From the NCBI GenBank assembly GCA_030435675.1, contig CM059625.1, positions 15,934,001 to 15,998,000 of the forward strand: a stretch of DNA of 64,000 nucleotides. Direction: 5' to 3'. Shown piece by piece: positions 1-10,554 of the stretch (positions are counted from its first letter, which is position 1; every line of letters starts with the position of its first letter). A program made the position numbers and the translations under genes. A model generated the notes under the pieces. The model was not told where the DNA came from. It made no database searches and was given only the letters and a program-made list of their open reading frames with translations. The stretch is from Steinernema hermaphroditum (Eukaryota > Nematoda > Chromadorea > Rhabditida > Steinernematidae).

Positions 1-54
1 CCGTGTGAACACACATTTCGACGCCTAAAACTGGTGCGGCGTTAACCTTGACAG

Positions 55-204
55 TTACAATGAGCGGGGAGCGGCAGAATCTGTCAGCGCGAGCGGCGAT
101 TGCATGTGATTAAGCAAGCCCGCGGTGAAAAGCAGTGCGCAAGCCGCCGACAGCCGGCCCATGGCCCGACGAGAACGGAGAAGTGAGCTGGCGTTCCTCA
201 ACAT
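55..204 (-). CDS. Possible first exon of a gene leaving the left edge
   Basis: A 49-codon minus-strand reading frame starts with ATG at 204 in a locally GC-rich stretch. It encodes a basic N-terminus (MLRNASSLLRSRRAMG) followed by a hydrophobic run (SAACALLFTAGLL), which resembles a signal peptide, membrane anchor or mitochondrial presequence. A GT (GTAACT) lies just before its stop, so it could be a first exon spliced to sequence outside the window. No homology was recognised. It may be chance: it is short and there is no second exon to test. Confidence 0.25.
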   Translation of the reverse strand: MLRNASSLLRSRRAMGRLSAACALLFTAGLLNHMQSPLALTDSAAPRSL

Positions 205-852
205 ACCGTGAGACAATAGGCTGAGCGAGAGAGATCGCGGATCGGATCTCCGAGGTAGCGCGGGAGATGCTCACACTTTATGCACACATAAATCTTCTCA
301 TCGCTTTGATTATAAATCTCGTCGGTAGCTCATCGTTGGAGCTGGTGAACTTCAAAAGACTTAGGGGTCTTTGTTATGATTCAACAGGTGCGAATCCAAA
401 AGCGAACGATTCGTGGTTGACGGGAGTTTTACTCCACTTAAAAAATCGTTATTTACCAGGCCATGTTGAAAACACTTTTTTTCTACCGGAATCACACTAG
501 CTACAGCTTCTTTTATCTGTTAGTTCAATGCATCAAGCCGTAAAGTTCCAAATAAAGTGATTGAGGTTCGTGCGATTAGCACACTCAACGACCTTTTCTT
601 TCGCGTCAAGCTCAGAACCAATGGTCCCGCTTGGTTATCATACGAACAAAATGGTAGTGGTGGGCAAAGTACTTGAATTAGTTTCTGTTCTATCTGGTAT
701 CTAGAAAGTATAAGACTGCGTGACTGTGTGTTTTTCAGTCTTTATCCCGTCCGTTGATCCAACCGTAAGGCATCGCTTTTTGTGTCTTTGCTTTGCTTAT
801 CCTGTCACCTTGATATATATGGTACAAAATCAAGTGACATCCACGCACTTCC

Positions 853-1887
853 ATGGATTTCCTCAACCCGTACTTCTACGAGCACCTACTGCTACTTCTC
901 TCCTTGGACGACGCTAAGAAACTTGCCGAACTCCACGAGAACACTGGCATCGCCGCATCTGCCGCATATTTTGCTTCGAACTACCGCAGGACCCATCTGG
1001 TTGTGACTTCAAGCGGTGTGAATGAGGGACTGCAACACGGCGTGATCTGCTGTTTCTTATTCGAGGAGAGAAACTCGTGGGCAGAACTCGTCTCAAAGGA
1101 GGAACTTAAGAATTTAGAAACATTTCGCATAGACCGCATATCTGCTGCTGAAATAAGTAGATGGGATTACTATCTGCCTCCGATTCGTGCACAGCCGATT
1201 CCGTTCGGTTCTATCGGCATTGGAAGCTGCTACTCGTCACCCGTGCCAAGGAATTTGAAGCCAACGTTTTGTTCGGAAGATAAAAACTGTCCCGAGATTA
1301 CACGTTTTCTACAACGATGCGTGTCTTCTCAGTGCGACGTAGAATCGGAGTGGATCTTTGAAGCACTGGGACCGCACTCCTCAATTTTTCGGGCCATGCT
1401 TGAGAGATTTAGATGGAATCAGGTGACAACATACTCCAGAAGAATGTTCGACACTGATATATTGGAAACCTATTGCCGCAACACCGTCAATTTACATCTC
1501 AGTCTCTGTCCTAACCTGGAATTTACATCTCAGTATGTGTCACCATGTGTATTAGTCAGCCTCCATATCGTGAGAAGAACACTCATCAGTCTTTTGAAGT
1601 TGGCTGAAGAGTTGCCGGAAAAGAAATGGAATGTACGAGTGACGGCTGACGACGGCGACAGGCACCTCTTTGTGGACGCGATTAAACCGCTCCTGTCTAC
1701 ACGTGGATTTGGAAGAACCGCGAAAGGACACTTCATCAAGAAAATGGGATCAATCGAAATCGAATTCGCGACCAGTCCTCTCGGCAGGGGAACAGTACAC
1801 TTTCTTTGGATCACGATGAAGAATATCCGCTCCGGAGGAGAATACACCGGAACGTTAGCCTACAACTACTGGTCTCATAAGCGTTAA
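853..1887 (+). CDS. Unrecognised intronless gene, 344 aa
   Basis: A single open frame of 344 codons with no obvious introns, unlike most genes here. The N-terminus (residues 1-45) is leucine-rich and helical, with FYEHLLLLLSLDDAKKLAEL, a shape reminiscent of F-box-like N-termini, but the motif is not clear enough to name. The rest is mixed alpha/beta in composition with scattered cysteines and no signal peptide or membrane segment. The frame contains a 15-base direct repeat, AATTTACATCTCAGT, near 1490 and 1518. A second, scrambled partial copy lies at about 2160-2375, so the gene belongs to a duplicating family. The start is the first ATG of the frame. Function unknown. A lineage-specific family is likely, given lack of recognisable domains and local duplication. 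Confidence 0.6.
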   Translation: MDFLNPYFYEHLLLLLSLDDAKKLAELHENTGIAASAAYFASNYRRTHLVVTSSGVNEGLQHGVICCFLFEERNSWAELVSKEELKNLETFRIDRISAAEISRWDYYLPPIRAQPIPFGSIGIGSCYSSPVPRNLKPTFCSEDKNCPEITRFLQRCVSSQCDVESEWIFEALGPHSSIFRAMLERFRWNQVTTYSRRMFDTDILETYCRNTVNLHLSLCPNLEFTSQYVSPCVLVSLHIVRRTLISLLKLAEELPEKKWNVRVTADDGDRHLFVDAIKPLLSTRGFGRTAKGHFIKKMGSIEIEFATSPLGRGTVHFLWITMKNIRSGGEYTGTLAYNYWSHKR

Positions 1888-2159
1888 AGAAGCTCGCCTT
1901 CCAGTTTGCCGTCTAACGCTCTCGTTTCGCTATCGTAAAAATAAATTCAGTACGGAAATTACGCTGCACACATGAGTCGCAAACGATGCAATACCTTGTT
2001 TTCAAATTCACTCTTACAACACACCTGAATATTCGATAAGCTTGATGGAACCTGGCATATTTTAGGACATCTTACAAGCTTTTTTAGCTAACTCGCCAAT
2101 AAAATGCTGCTGAAAAGTGAAAATTTTGGAAGAAAAAGCAACGGTGAGAACGGAGGCTC

Positions 2160-2375
2160 GTGTGATGTGCTTTTTCCGACTAAATATACGATTTTGCGGC
2201 AGTGGATCTCTAATATATCGGTGTTCCAGCAATCGTCTGGAGTACGGTATCCCATGATTCGATCTGTACAAAGAGGGACCGAATTCCTCAATTTTCCGAG
2301 CGGATCACAATGAAGAAGATCCGCTCCGGAGGAGAATTTACCGGAACGTTAGACTGCATCTACTGGTAACTTGTA
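2160..2375. pseudogene. Scrambled partial copy of the 853-1887 gene
   Basis: Two pieces of the upstream gene recur here. On the minus strand, about 2170-2270 encodes NTDILEIHCRKIV, matching DTDILETYCRNTV of the gene (about 1440-1500), and the DNA aligns over about 70 bases around ACTCCAGA and GATATATT. On the plus strand, about 2307-2367 matches the gene's 3' end (about 1808-1868; GATCCGCTCCGGAGGAGAAT) at roughly 90% identity. The pieces are in opposite orientation and the intervening exon sequence is missing, so the copy cannot be functional. It looks like duplication followed by an internal inversion. Confidence 0.65.
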
Positions 2376-2876
2376 CGTTACAGCAGTTTTCCTTCACATT
2401 TGTAACAGTAACCTCGTTTTGCTCACTGTACCACAAAATTGTTTCTCTTTTCGCGTTTCAAAAGGGAACAAAAGCCCAGAGCAGATACGTATATAAACCT
2501 TTGACTACTGCTTCGTAAATATTTTCCTGTTATTTCTGTCTTTCTGGTATATTCTAAATTTACGCTCCTGCAACGGTATCTTCTAGTAGGTGTACCTTTT
2601 GATGCTCTTAAGGTGTTTATGACGAACCCTCACCAATATTATCTCATAAAATCTGTTTTCTAAAATGAGAGTCAGTTAGATCGAGACGCACAAATTTTAT
2701 TAATTACATTTTACATTCGCGAACGACAGCGCGGATTGTGATTATCGTTGAAGATCAAGGAAACGATGCAAACGGACGTACTTTGTACACAATATGCTGA
2801 AAATATGTTGCGAGAAAGTGACATAACACGAAATGAGAGATTCAACTGACAATCATACAGTAATCAGCGTATGTAA

Positions 2877-4394
2877 TCACTGAGACCCGGACGAATGTTT
2901 CTTGCTCTTGAACGGAGACAGCGACCTGATCGCGCTGATGACGCCGGAGTGTTTGTCGTCGCAGTGATCAACACCGTTCTGATCTGGAATCGTCGAGCGC
3001 GTTAACACCATCGTCTGACAAACCGAGCGGACACAAGCGTATTAATTATAAATGCAAACTGGTGAATACCTTGTTGAATGCTCATTGACTTCGCAGCGAC
3101 GCTTGCCTTTCGGCCATTCCCGTTGACGGCGACATTCTGGCTGCGATTCGCGATGTCCGTGTTGTAGCCAAGCTGAAATGATGAGGCATCCTCAATTTCC
3201 GGACTTGAACGCAAATGGGGTTTTTCAAAGGTTTATGTGACCCTTCATTAAGTCAAACTTTTGCAACAGCCTCGGTGAACAATGTGAAAATCGAAATATA
3301 CACTTCGCTTGCGCCTTTGGTGGCGCGCACAGTGAACGATCTCCGTTTTGGAATAATAGTTTAATGCTACATAATGCTGGATGATGGGCGTGAATAAAAT
3401 CCGGTACCGCTCAATAAGTGGAAAGGCAGATTTCAGCCTTCTGAAGACTTTTTATACTTCATAAACCGTCTGCAACCTCATTTTTTGATGTAGCATTATT
3501 TGGGAACGAACTTATGTTTATTATACGGATCACTCCGCAAGTTATGCAGCCTACCTCAACGCGATTAATGACGCCTCTGAGCAACATTCGCCAAAGGTAC
3601 ACCACGTCGTCCGTGCTTTTCTTGTCCCACTCTCTACGATTGCGTTCCAGGGTGGCGCGCACTTGAAAAATGGTGCACTCGATGAACGTAACCCAGAAGT
3701 AGGCTTGGAATCCCGTCGCCGATTCCAGCTTCCCATGACGACGCCCGAGGTTGTCCAATATGACGTCGAGAGACTGAAGATTATCAAGTGCGACTATTGC
3801 GCTTTCAAGCACCTAAACGTTTCAATAGGCCAAAAGAGCGGAGATTGGCGGACAAACCTGAATAAAACGGAGCGCTTGGAATGAGAACTCGGTCGTCTTC
3901 TTTTCCTTGCCATCAGATGTGAATTTCATGAACGGAAATAGAAGTCGCGCTTCGGGACACTAAGTATGGCAGTATGCGGATAAGATCACTAGATATCGAG
4001 CACAATCTACTCGAAATCTCTATTGGGAATTGTGATTGCGCGTAAATTTAGTCAACGATATAATTTTACACGTCCTGTTTGAGAAACACAATCCTTGGGT
4101 GTTTCTGCCTTCATATTTTTATATATGACACAAAATATGTTCAACGGGAAAGGTAAACGATCTGTTTGTGCGACCATCAGCTTCAAGACATGATCTAACA
4201 AGAGAAAATATGATGACGAATCCCAAGGGTCTTTCCTTTCTTTTTATGTTTCACTTCCGGAATGTAGGTACCTGATTGAAGATCATAGAATAAATGCGAA
4301 TTCCGAGACCCTCCATGTCCTCTCCGAGAATCTTCCAACTCTTGCGAATAAGTTGCTTATCAGCCAAGCTGAAGTCAAACCACGGTTCCATCAT
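2877..4394 (-). CDS. Nematode globin, 5 exons, 230 aa
   Basis: Exons on the minus strand: 4394-4272, 3959-3858, 3812-3555, 3172-3070 and 2983-2877. All joins keep frame and the coding length is 693 bp. Globin features in order: helix A with LIRKSW (residues 15-20), a probable CD1 Phe near residue 49 (LLFPF), a probable Gln at E7 (FSFQAL), the proximal F8 His at residue 101 (DNLGRRHGKLE), helix G (AYFWVTFIECTIFQVRATLE) and helix H (LWRMLLRGVI). A C-terminal tail of about 60 residues rich in Ser, Asn and Lys (SPFKSKKHSSGSQ end) extends past the globin fold. This fits a cytosolic heme protein of the large nematode glb family, with roles in oxygen binding, redox or signalling. The ATG at 4394 lies 9 bases after a TTTCAG acceptor; an extra 5' exon is possible. 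The acceptor of the last exon (TTCCAG at 2984) is inferred from phase. Confidence 0.85.
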
Positions 4395-7300
4395 GATTAA
4401 TCTGAAATGCGTCATCCTCCACTACCGTGTCCGTACAAATCATAAACCATTAATCCGAATAAAAAACGTCTCAACTCGGAGAGCATCTCCAGAGTGCACT
4501 CGCGCAAGAAAACGCATATTTGCAGAGGCGAAAAACGCGCGGGAGCCGCTTCGGTTCCCACGATTCTTCAGCTAAGATATGTGATCATCTAATTTTAATG
4601 CAAGCACCACACTAATCCGCCACTTCACGCCCAGTGAATGAGCCGTCGGCGACACCGCGAACTATGACGGGCCGTTACCGAAAAAACGCGCAAAAATGGA
4701 GAAAACGATGAATAGGGTGTAGAATGAAATAGGACAATTTAGCAAGGAGGCATTTGAAGACTCTTAAACAAGTAGATGGGCACGGAGAGGACAACTCTCT
4801 CGGCGGCGGCGGCGGCGAAGAGATCAGCGCGACTGGCAGGAAGACGCGCGGAATAGAGGAGCGCATGCGTAAAAGTGCGGGCCACAATTTCCCCTTAAGT
4901 CGCGGCGGGCGCGGAGACCGTTTCGCGACTATTTCCGTCTCAAAATAATTAACTGCGCGACTTTAATTCTAATGTTTGGTCAGCGGCACATCGACGAGCC
5001 TCTCGGCAAGCAGGTAATTTGGGACGATCGAGTTGCGTTGATTCGAGACTGAGAGGGGCGGGCATTGGGCTCTATATGTACGTTGCCCGTTATGCGTGAC
5101 TTCAATTTGGGTACGTTCAACGCACGCAACGTATGTGAAAGATCACGGATTTCGTGATATGTCCTGGGTGGTATATTTGTTGTTTGCCGAAGATCGGACA
5201 TCCGGTGTACAGTTCTCCGACCCGTTTCTTCGTTTTGAATTTCGTGCAGCCCATTAAACAAGATTTTCGTTCACAGAGTCAACCCAGGATAGTTTACTAG
5301 TAAAAAGAAAGGCCCAAAGGAGGTAACATCAAATAGGAATCACTAACGAAGAGAATTTTCAACTGAAATCGCTGGGGTACAAGGTCTGAGTGTCATGTGC
5401 GGAGCCAAGCCCAGCACAACAACTTCTATACTTGTGTGGTCATTCGGCTAAGGGCTTGTACAAAATCTATGAAATAGCTGATACAGATGTCGAGACTATA
5501 GCCATTTTGCACATGGTTACACTGATGGTTACAGAAAAAGTCAGTTTTTGCTTCGAGTTATTTACCTACATTATATTTAGGACGTACTTTACGGTTCGTA
5601 AAATTGTACTTTTTATTGTTTTGTGGTCGTTTTCCTAAAACGTCCAACCACTGTGTGAAAAAGTGCCCTTTAGCAAATAACAAATGATATTTTGCTTTAT
5701 TTACTTGCTTTTTGGCATTTCAAATCGCTAAAGAAATCTTGTCAAACGTCTTCGAATTTGCTGGACTGCGACTCAGTTCTGGACTCCGACTCCTGGACGT
5801 CGACCTTCCACTTGCTCTCAGCGCTAGAATCAGATGTACAGATTGATCTGACCACAGATGCAAGCAATACATATGAGATTCCTAGACCGCACCTTTCTTG
5901 AGGCAAGTATTGATGCCTCTTCCACATTTGTGAATGTCCTATGCAAGTCCTATGTGATCTGCATCGTATAAGAACATAATTGAACGAGTCGTGAGCAGGC
6001 GCTCACTGCTCTGAGGTCGCTAATGGGCAACGCGACCAGGAAGCGCCAGCAGCTAATTTTTTTGCGATCACTCACTTAATTGAGGACATAGCCGAAATCG
6101 TCTTGCTCAATTGGATGAGGAGCTAGCGCCTTCGAGAAACCATCGATCGCACAAAACTGAGAATATACTTTACGGATCGACAATTTATTCAAAAAATGTA
6201 GGTAAGTAAACATAAGAACAACGACCGTTCAAAAATGAGGATAATATGTTGCGCTTTGTGTTTATGTCCAAATTTGTGATGACGCAGTCGCTTGGGGGTA
6301 CAGATGCGCAAGAAAACTAATAGGAATTGATGGACAAACGAAAGGTGCGCTCAGAATTGAAATAGTAGGCATTTATGCGATAAAGATGGTAGCTAATACT
6401 AAGGAATGTCGACGCTGATCTCCTTTACTGTTCCTCAAACAAACAGCAAATGGATCCAAACGTAATTAACTAGGGACCGACTGAAATTCAGAAAAAAAAA
6501 CACATCAGATGGCATACTGGAACACCAGGTGCTTCATGCTCTAGATACATGGAAATCGCTACACATATACGACTCTTAGAGCTGTCGAACGACCATCCGA
6601 CTAAAGACTATTTGAGGAGTTTAATAGGCGAGGACACCAGGAACGAATTTTTTGGACGATAGCTCATTTAATTGAGAGCCGCCTGGTTCCACTGCAGGAG
6701 AACTCACGTTCTATCGTGGATAGAGCCGCGACGAATTGGTTTGTTTGAAATTAGATAAAACACAGGGTCCTCATCTGTTAACTTAAGCCCAATAGTCAAG
6801 AGATAGGAACAGCTGATGGCATGATCCAGGTGGATGTTTAACACGTTAAAGCAACCTACATGAATGGCACCAATTGAGGTTCATTGTTTTAAGCATCGGT
6901 CCCCTCTTTCATCAGACGTCATGAACGGATGATTACACGCATTTAGCTATGGAGAGACATGTGACCGATCACCGCTGCGACTAGACAACTACACCGGAAT
7001 CTTCTGAATACCAAAAGCGGTTGATTAGCTATTCGTCGCGAATCGGTACTGACGAACGAGGAAATTCACCATAATTAGCCTAAAGTACACATGTTCGGAA
7101 GTCGGTGAGAGGCTGCCGTACCCTGGTACCCTTTTAAAGGGGCCTATTTTACACCAAATTAGTCTTTCGCGACACATATCTCATTGTATTGTGACTTCCG
7201 GCGAGTCTGCTAAAGCTGGTCATAAATTTTTAAAGATTGGAGATGTCTCGCAAAACGAAAACAACAATTTAGGGAGAGTACGGCTGTAAAAGGACTATTA

Positions 7301-9405
7301 TTGGTCTGAGTAGTTCGAAAACATGGATGATGTGTATCCAACATCCGCTAGGAAACTAAGAAGAACAAAATCTAAAGGCCTACAGAGGATTTTATAGATA
7401 AATGGACGTTTACCTGTGGGTTACTGACAAATAGATGCGATTTTTCCAGCACAAATTTACCTAATGATATCACCATTTTCGATTAATACACTTAGCACTT
7501 TGCGCGATAATCTGAGACTCATAATACAGCTAAAACTAAAGGCACCTAAGACGCCATAGCACAGATGAATCGCTTAGCTGCTCTTGAATGTCATGTTAAA
7601 ATAATGAGGCTAATTAGCGCCAATAGATTCGTATTTTGACGGCGAATTAATTAATGCGCCATAACACTTGGCAGGCATAATAGACAAACATGTTAGACCG
7701 ATCGAAAACCAGCTCCAAACGTTCACATGGCTATTGTTCCATAGGACATCTATCTGGTAAGCATTATTTTACGGAACTGCTCAGCATAAAGTGCATCGTC
7801 AGTTCTCATGTTTGGTGCAATTCTAAGTCCAAACGAAAGTTAAGTCATCTGTAACGTTGCGGCAAAAAAATATTGCAATTTGTCGTGTTCTTCTCCAATG
7901 CTGTTTGCGTTTGTAGCGGAACTTGACTAACAAACGTTAGCTCTTTGGTGTGATGCAGAGAGAATAACCATGCGGACTTTGTTTGCTCAATGAGCACTTT
8001 CCCCCAACCAGGAATACCAATGACGTGCATCAAGGGACCAAAGCCGAAATGTTCAAAAACGAGGATCAGCGCTCTAAGGAGAATGTTCTCCATGTAAAAA
8101 CTGGCAAAACTGGCATTGGTGATCAGCTCGAAACAGCGAGCATCCCGAATTCCTCGTAAGGTTTTTTCATTTGTTTCGGTGGCGAACGGCAGTTTCGTTT
8201 ATTTTTGTGGAAAATAACATGAACGGTCGTATTAAACAAAGATCAGCAATGCAACAATCGGAACATGAAAGAACACTACGTGGCTGGTTGTGGCATGTCC
8301 CAAAGTAAGTGAGAACAGGACCCTTTGGGGCGGGTCCTTATCTCACAAGTTTTTTTCCTTGCTAAGTGTCTTTAAACAAAAAGTTAATTTCAAAAACAGT
8401 GGTAATTAGGGGTACACACCTCCATGGATGAAGAGTGGTGGTACTAATGGAAGCCCTGATGGGATCCAATACAACCGTTTTGTTTACATCACTTTGAGGT
8501 CGTCGATACGAAAATAGACGCGCACTAACCGATACCTTGCGAATCATTTCCGCGCGGTGATTTAGAATTATTCAAATTCCTTTCTAGGCAAATACCGTGG
8601 AAAAAATCCTTCTCGTCGTCAGCGATCACATAACAAGGAGCGCCTACCGTGATAGGCAGCAGACGGAAAATAATTCGAAGAATGCGGCTGAGAAAATAAA
8701 CATGTTCATGAAAGGGGCATTTTCATGCGAATATCTCTGGTGTTTTGAATGTGATGATGGGAGCGTACCTCTGTAGAGTTGCCAGTCGCTTAAACGGGAA
8801 AATGCGATTACAAAAGAAGGTCACCATCATTGCGGTTCGCCATTACTTAAGCTGTTGCAGCGCTTCTTTCAAAAGTTGCTTTACAGTTCAAGTTCGCACA
8901 GAGAAAGTTTGGTTCAAAACAGTGAATTTGCTGCTTACCTAGCAACGGATTGAATCATGCTCCGCTGAAAACAATAAAAGCAGAATATCGACATGCTTAG
9001 GTAACAAGTAGCTCTTGTTAATGAATTTGTAGCAAACTTTCATACAAATTCGCATGGACTTTTAATTACCGGGGTTGAACAATTCACACAAAAACAGAGC
9101 CGCTACAAAACATTTTGATATATCAGGACAGCGGAGTTGACTTCTCTGCAGTATAATAGAAACGCGACCGCCTGTTCAACCGCTCATTACCTTAGCACCA
9201 TAGCAAGAATAACATATCTATGGACTGCCTATAAAATATAGAAAAAACAAGAAGAAAATCGTCTGGACTACGGTACGTTGAAAGCCATTCCATTAGAAAA
9301 AAGGGATGTGCAAAGTTGGGACCTCATGACTTCAACTCAGAACTCATCGTGGCTGCAAACCGTGTAAACCTGAGACCAACAAAAGTTCGTCGCTCTTCCC
9401 TCACG
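4395..9405. other. Gene-poor stretch
   Basis: No convincing gene is seen. A GGC/GGCG microsatellite lies at about 4801-4816. A minus-strand frame at 4980-5261 (93 codons) and short frames at 5692-5901 and 7845-8093 show no recognisable domain. From about 5930 to 7845 no frame reaches 60 codons on either strand. Similar sequence blocks near 6045-6105 and 6630-6685 (AATTTTTT ... CTCACTTAATTGAGGAC versus CTCATTTAATTGAGAGC) suggest an old duplicated repeat. Confidence 0.5.
8303..8347. repeat. Short inverted repeat (hairpin)
   Basis: The sequence TGAGAACAGGACCC is followed after a short loop (TTTGGGGC) by GGGTCCTTATCTCA, giving a stem of about 13-14 pairs with one or two mismatches in noncoding sequence. 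It could be a small transposon-end relic or a structured RNA; nothing else distinguishes these. Confidence 0.5.
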
Positions 9406-9717
9406 TCAATCCACAGCAACATCGTAAAACATGCCAAAATTAGAGGCCCTCCTAAACGACACGTATCCGCGCATGACTGGCGCGCACATGTGAGTAATGA
9501 TGGCCGCATTTAAACAAATAGCCAAACAAAGCGGGAAACGCGCAGTAAGCTCGAGCGTCCCATATGGGGACAACTGCCCATTGACACATCGGTTATGAAG
9601 CGTAAGGACGTGTCCGTCTTGCCGAATTAGCTTAATGACGAAATCAATTTGAATCCGCCACGGGTCTGATGTCCATACATCATCTTCACACTTCCTCTCG
9701 GGGGGCTGAGAACACAA
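9406..9717 (-). CDS. Possible exon of an unidentified minus-strand gene
   Basis: A 103-codon open frame follows a good acceptor (TTTTTGTGTTCTCAG at about 9705-9719). The start, PPERKCEDDVWTSDPW, reads like coding sequence, and the region is richer in GC than its flanks. Neighbouring minus-strand frames at 10053-10247 and 10288-10554 could be further exons, but no consistent splice chain was found. No family was recognised. Confidence 0.25.
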   Translation of the reverse strand: MCSQPPERKCEDDVWTSDPWRIQIDFVIKLIRQDGHVLTLHNRCVNGQLSPYGTLELTARFPLCLAICLNAAIITHMCAPVMRGYVSFRRASNFGMFYDVAVD

Positions 9718-10309
9718 AAACTAGCGCAAAAAAATGAACTTTGCTGCCCGTTAGTGTCGGCTAATTGAGCGGTTTTTCTCTTTCGGTTTTCTTTGGGCGT
9801 TAGATAGCGCACGTTCAAAAGGCAAAAGAAGTTGCTTTTCCGTTATTGCCACCTTCAGCATTGGAGTTGATTATCGAAAAAGTAACCACGGTAGCAACCA
9901 AATCTCGCTCATCACAGGGGTTTCTTTCCACACCTGGTACTGCGATAATCTGCGATGCTCACTCATCTCACAAAGTCGTAACTTGTACGTTCCATTAAAG
10001 AGTTGTAGGAACAAAATGATCGAAAAGCTTACAAATCGAGCGAGCTGTTGAGCTAGATGGTATATCCATAAATCGATCTCCACAGGCGCTTTAAATTTTG
10101 AGATCTGTATATGTACACCTTGCTGAGCTCTTTCGGAACCATCTGTTTTTTTTCTAAGAACAACTCCATGAGTGGAAAGTTTTCCAAATAGATGAGTTTA
10201 AAGTTCCAAATGACTGTTCCAAGACGACGAGGCCGTATTTTGGACATTCTATCAATTCTACCTTTCTAAAAGTGAACTTTCCTCCCGTCAAAACATATAC
10301 CTAGAGTGC

Positions 10310-10554
10310 AAAATACCTGGTGGTACCGACACATCCCAGCAAATAGTCATCTCACAATCTACGGGGGTGATCCATGACTCAATCCAGTAGGGGGAGTAAA
10401 ACCAACAACAGCGTGAACCGAGGAAGAAATAAACAAAGTGGCACCTTGGATACGAGCGACTTAAAGACGTGCACAAAATAAATTCGCTAGTTTTTTCTTT
10501 GGGTGCACGTCCGAACGCGATGACAAACGTCGCTTCACTAGTCGCTGCGTTCAA
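10310..10554 (-). CDS. Possible first exon, Cys/Trp-rich, unidentified
   Basis: An ATG at 10554 opens an 82-codon frame ending at a plausible donor (CCACCAG/GTATTT near 10308). It includes a hydrophobic, aromatic and cysteine-rich segment (RCCWFYSPYWIESW, then DCEMTICW), suggesting a secreted or membrane fragment. It lies on the same strand as, and upstream of, the 9406-9717 frame and may belong to the same gene. No homology was recognised and no complete model could be built. Confidence 0.22.
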
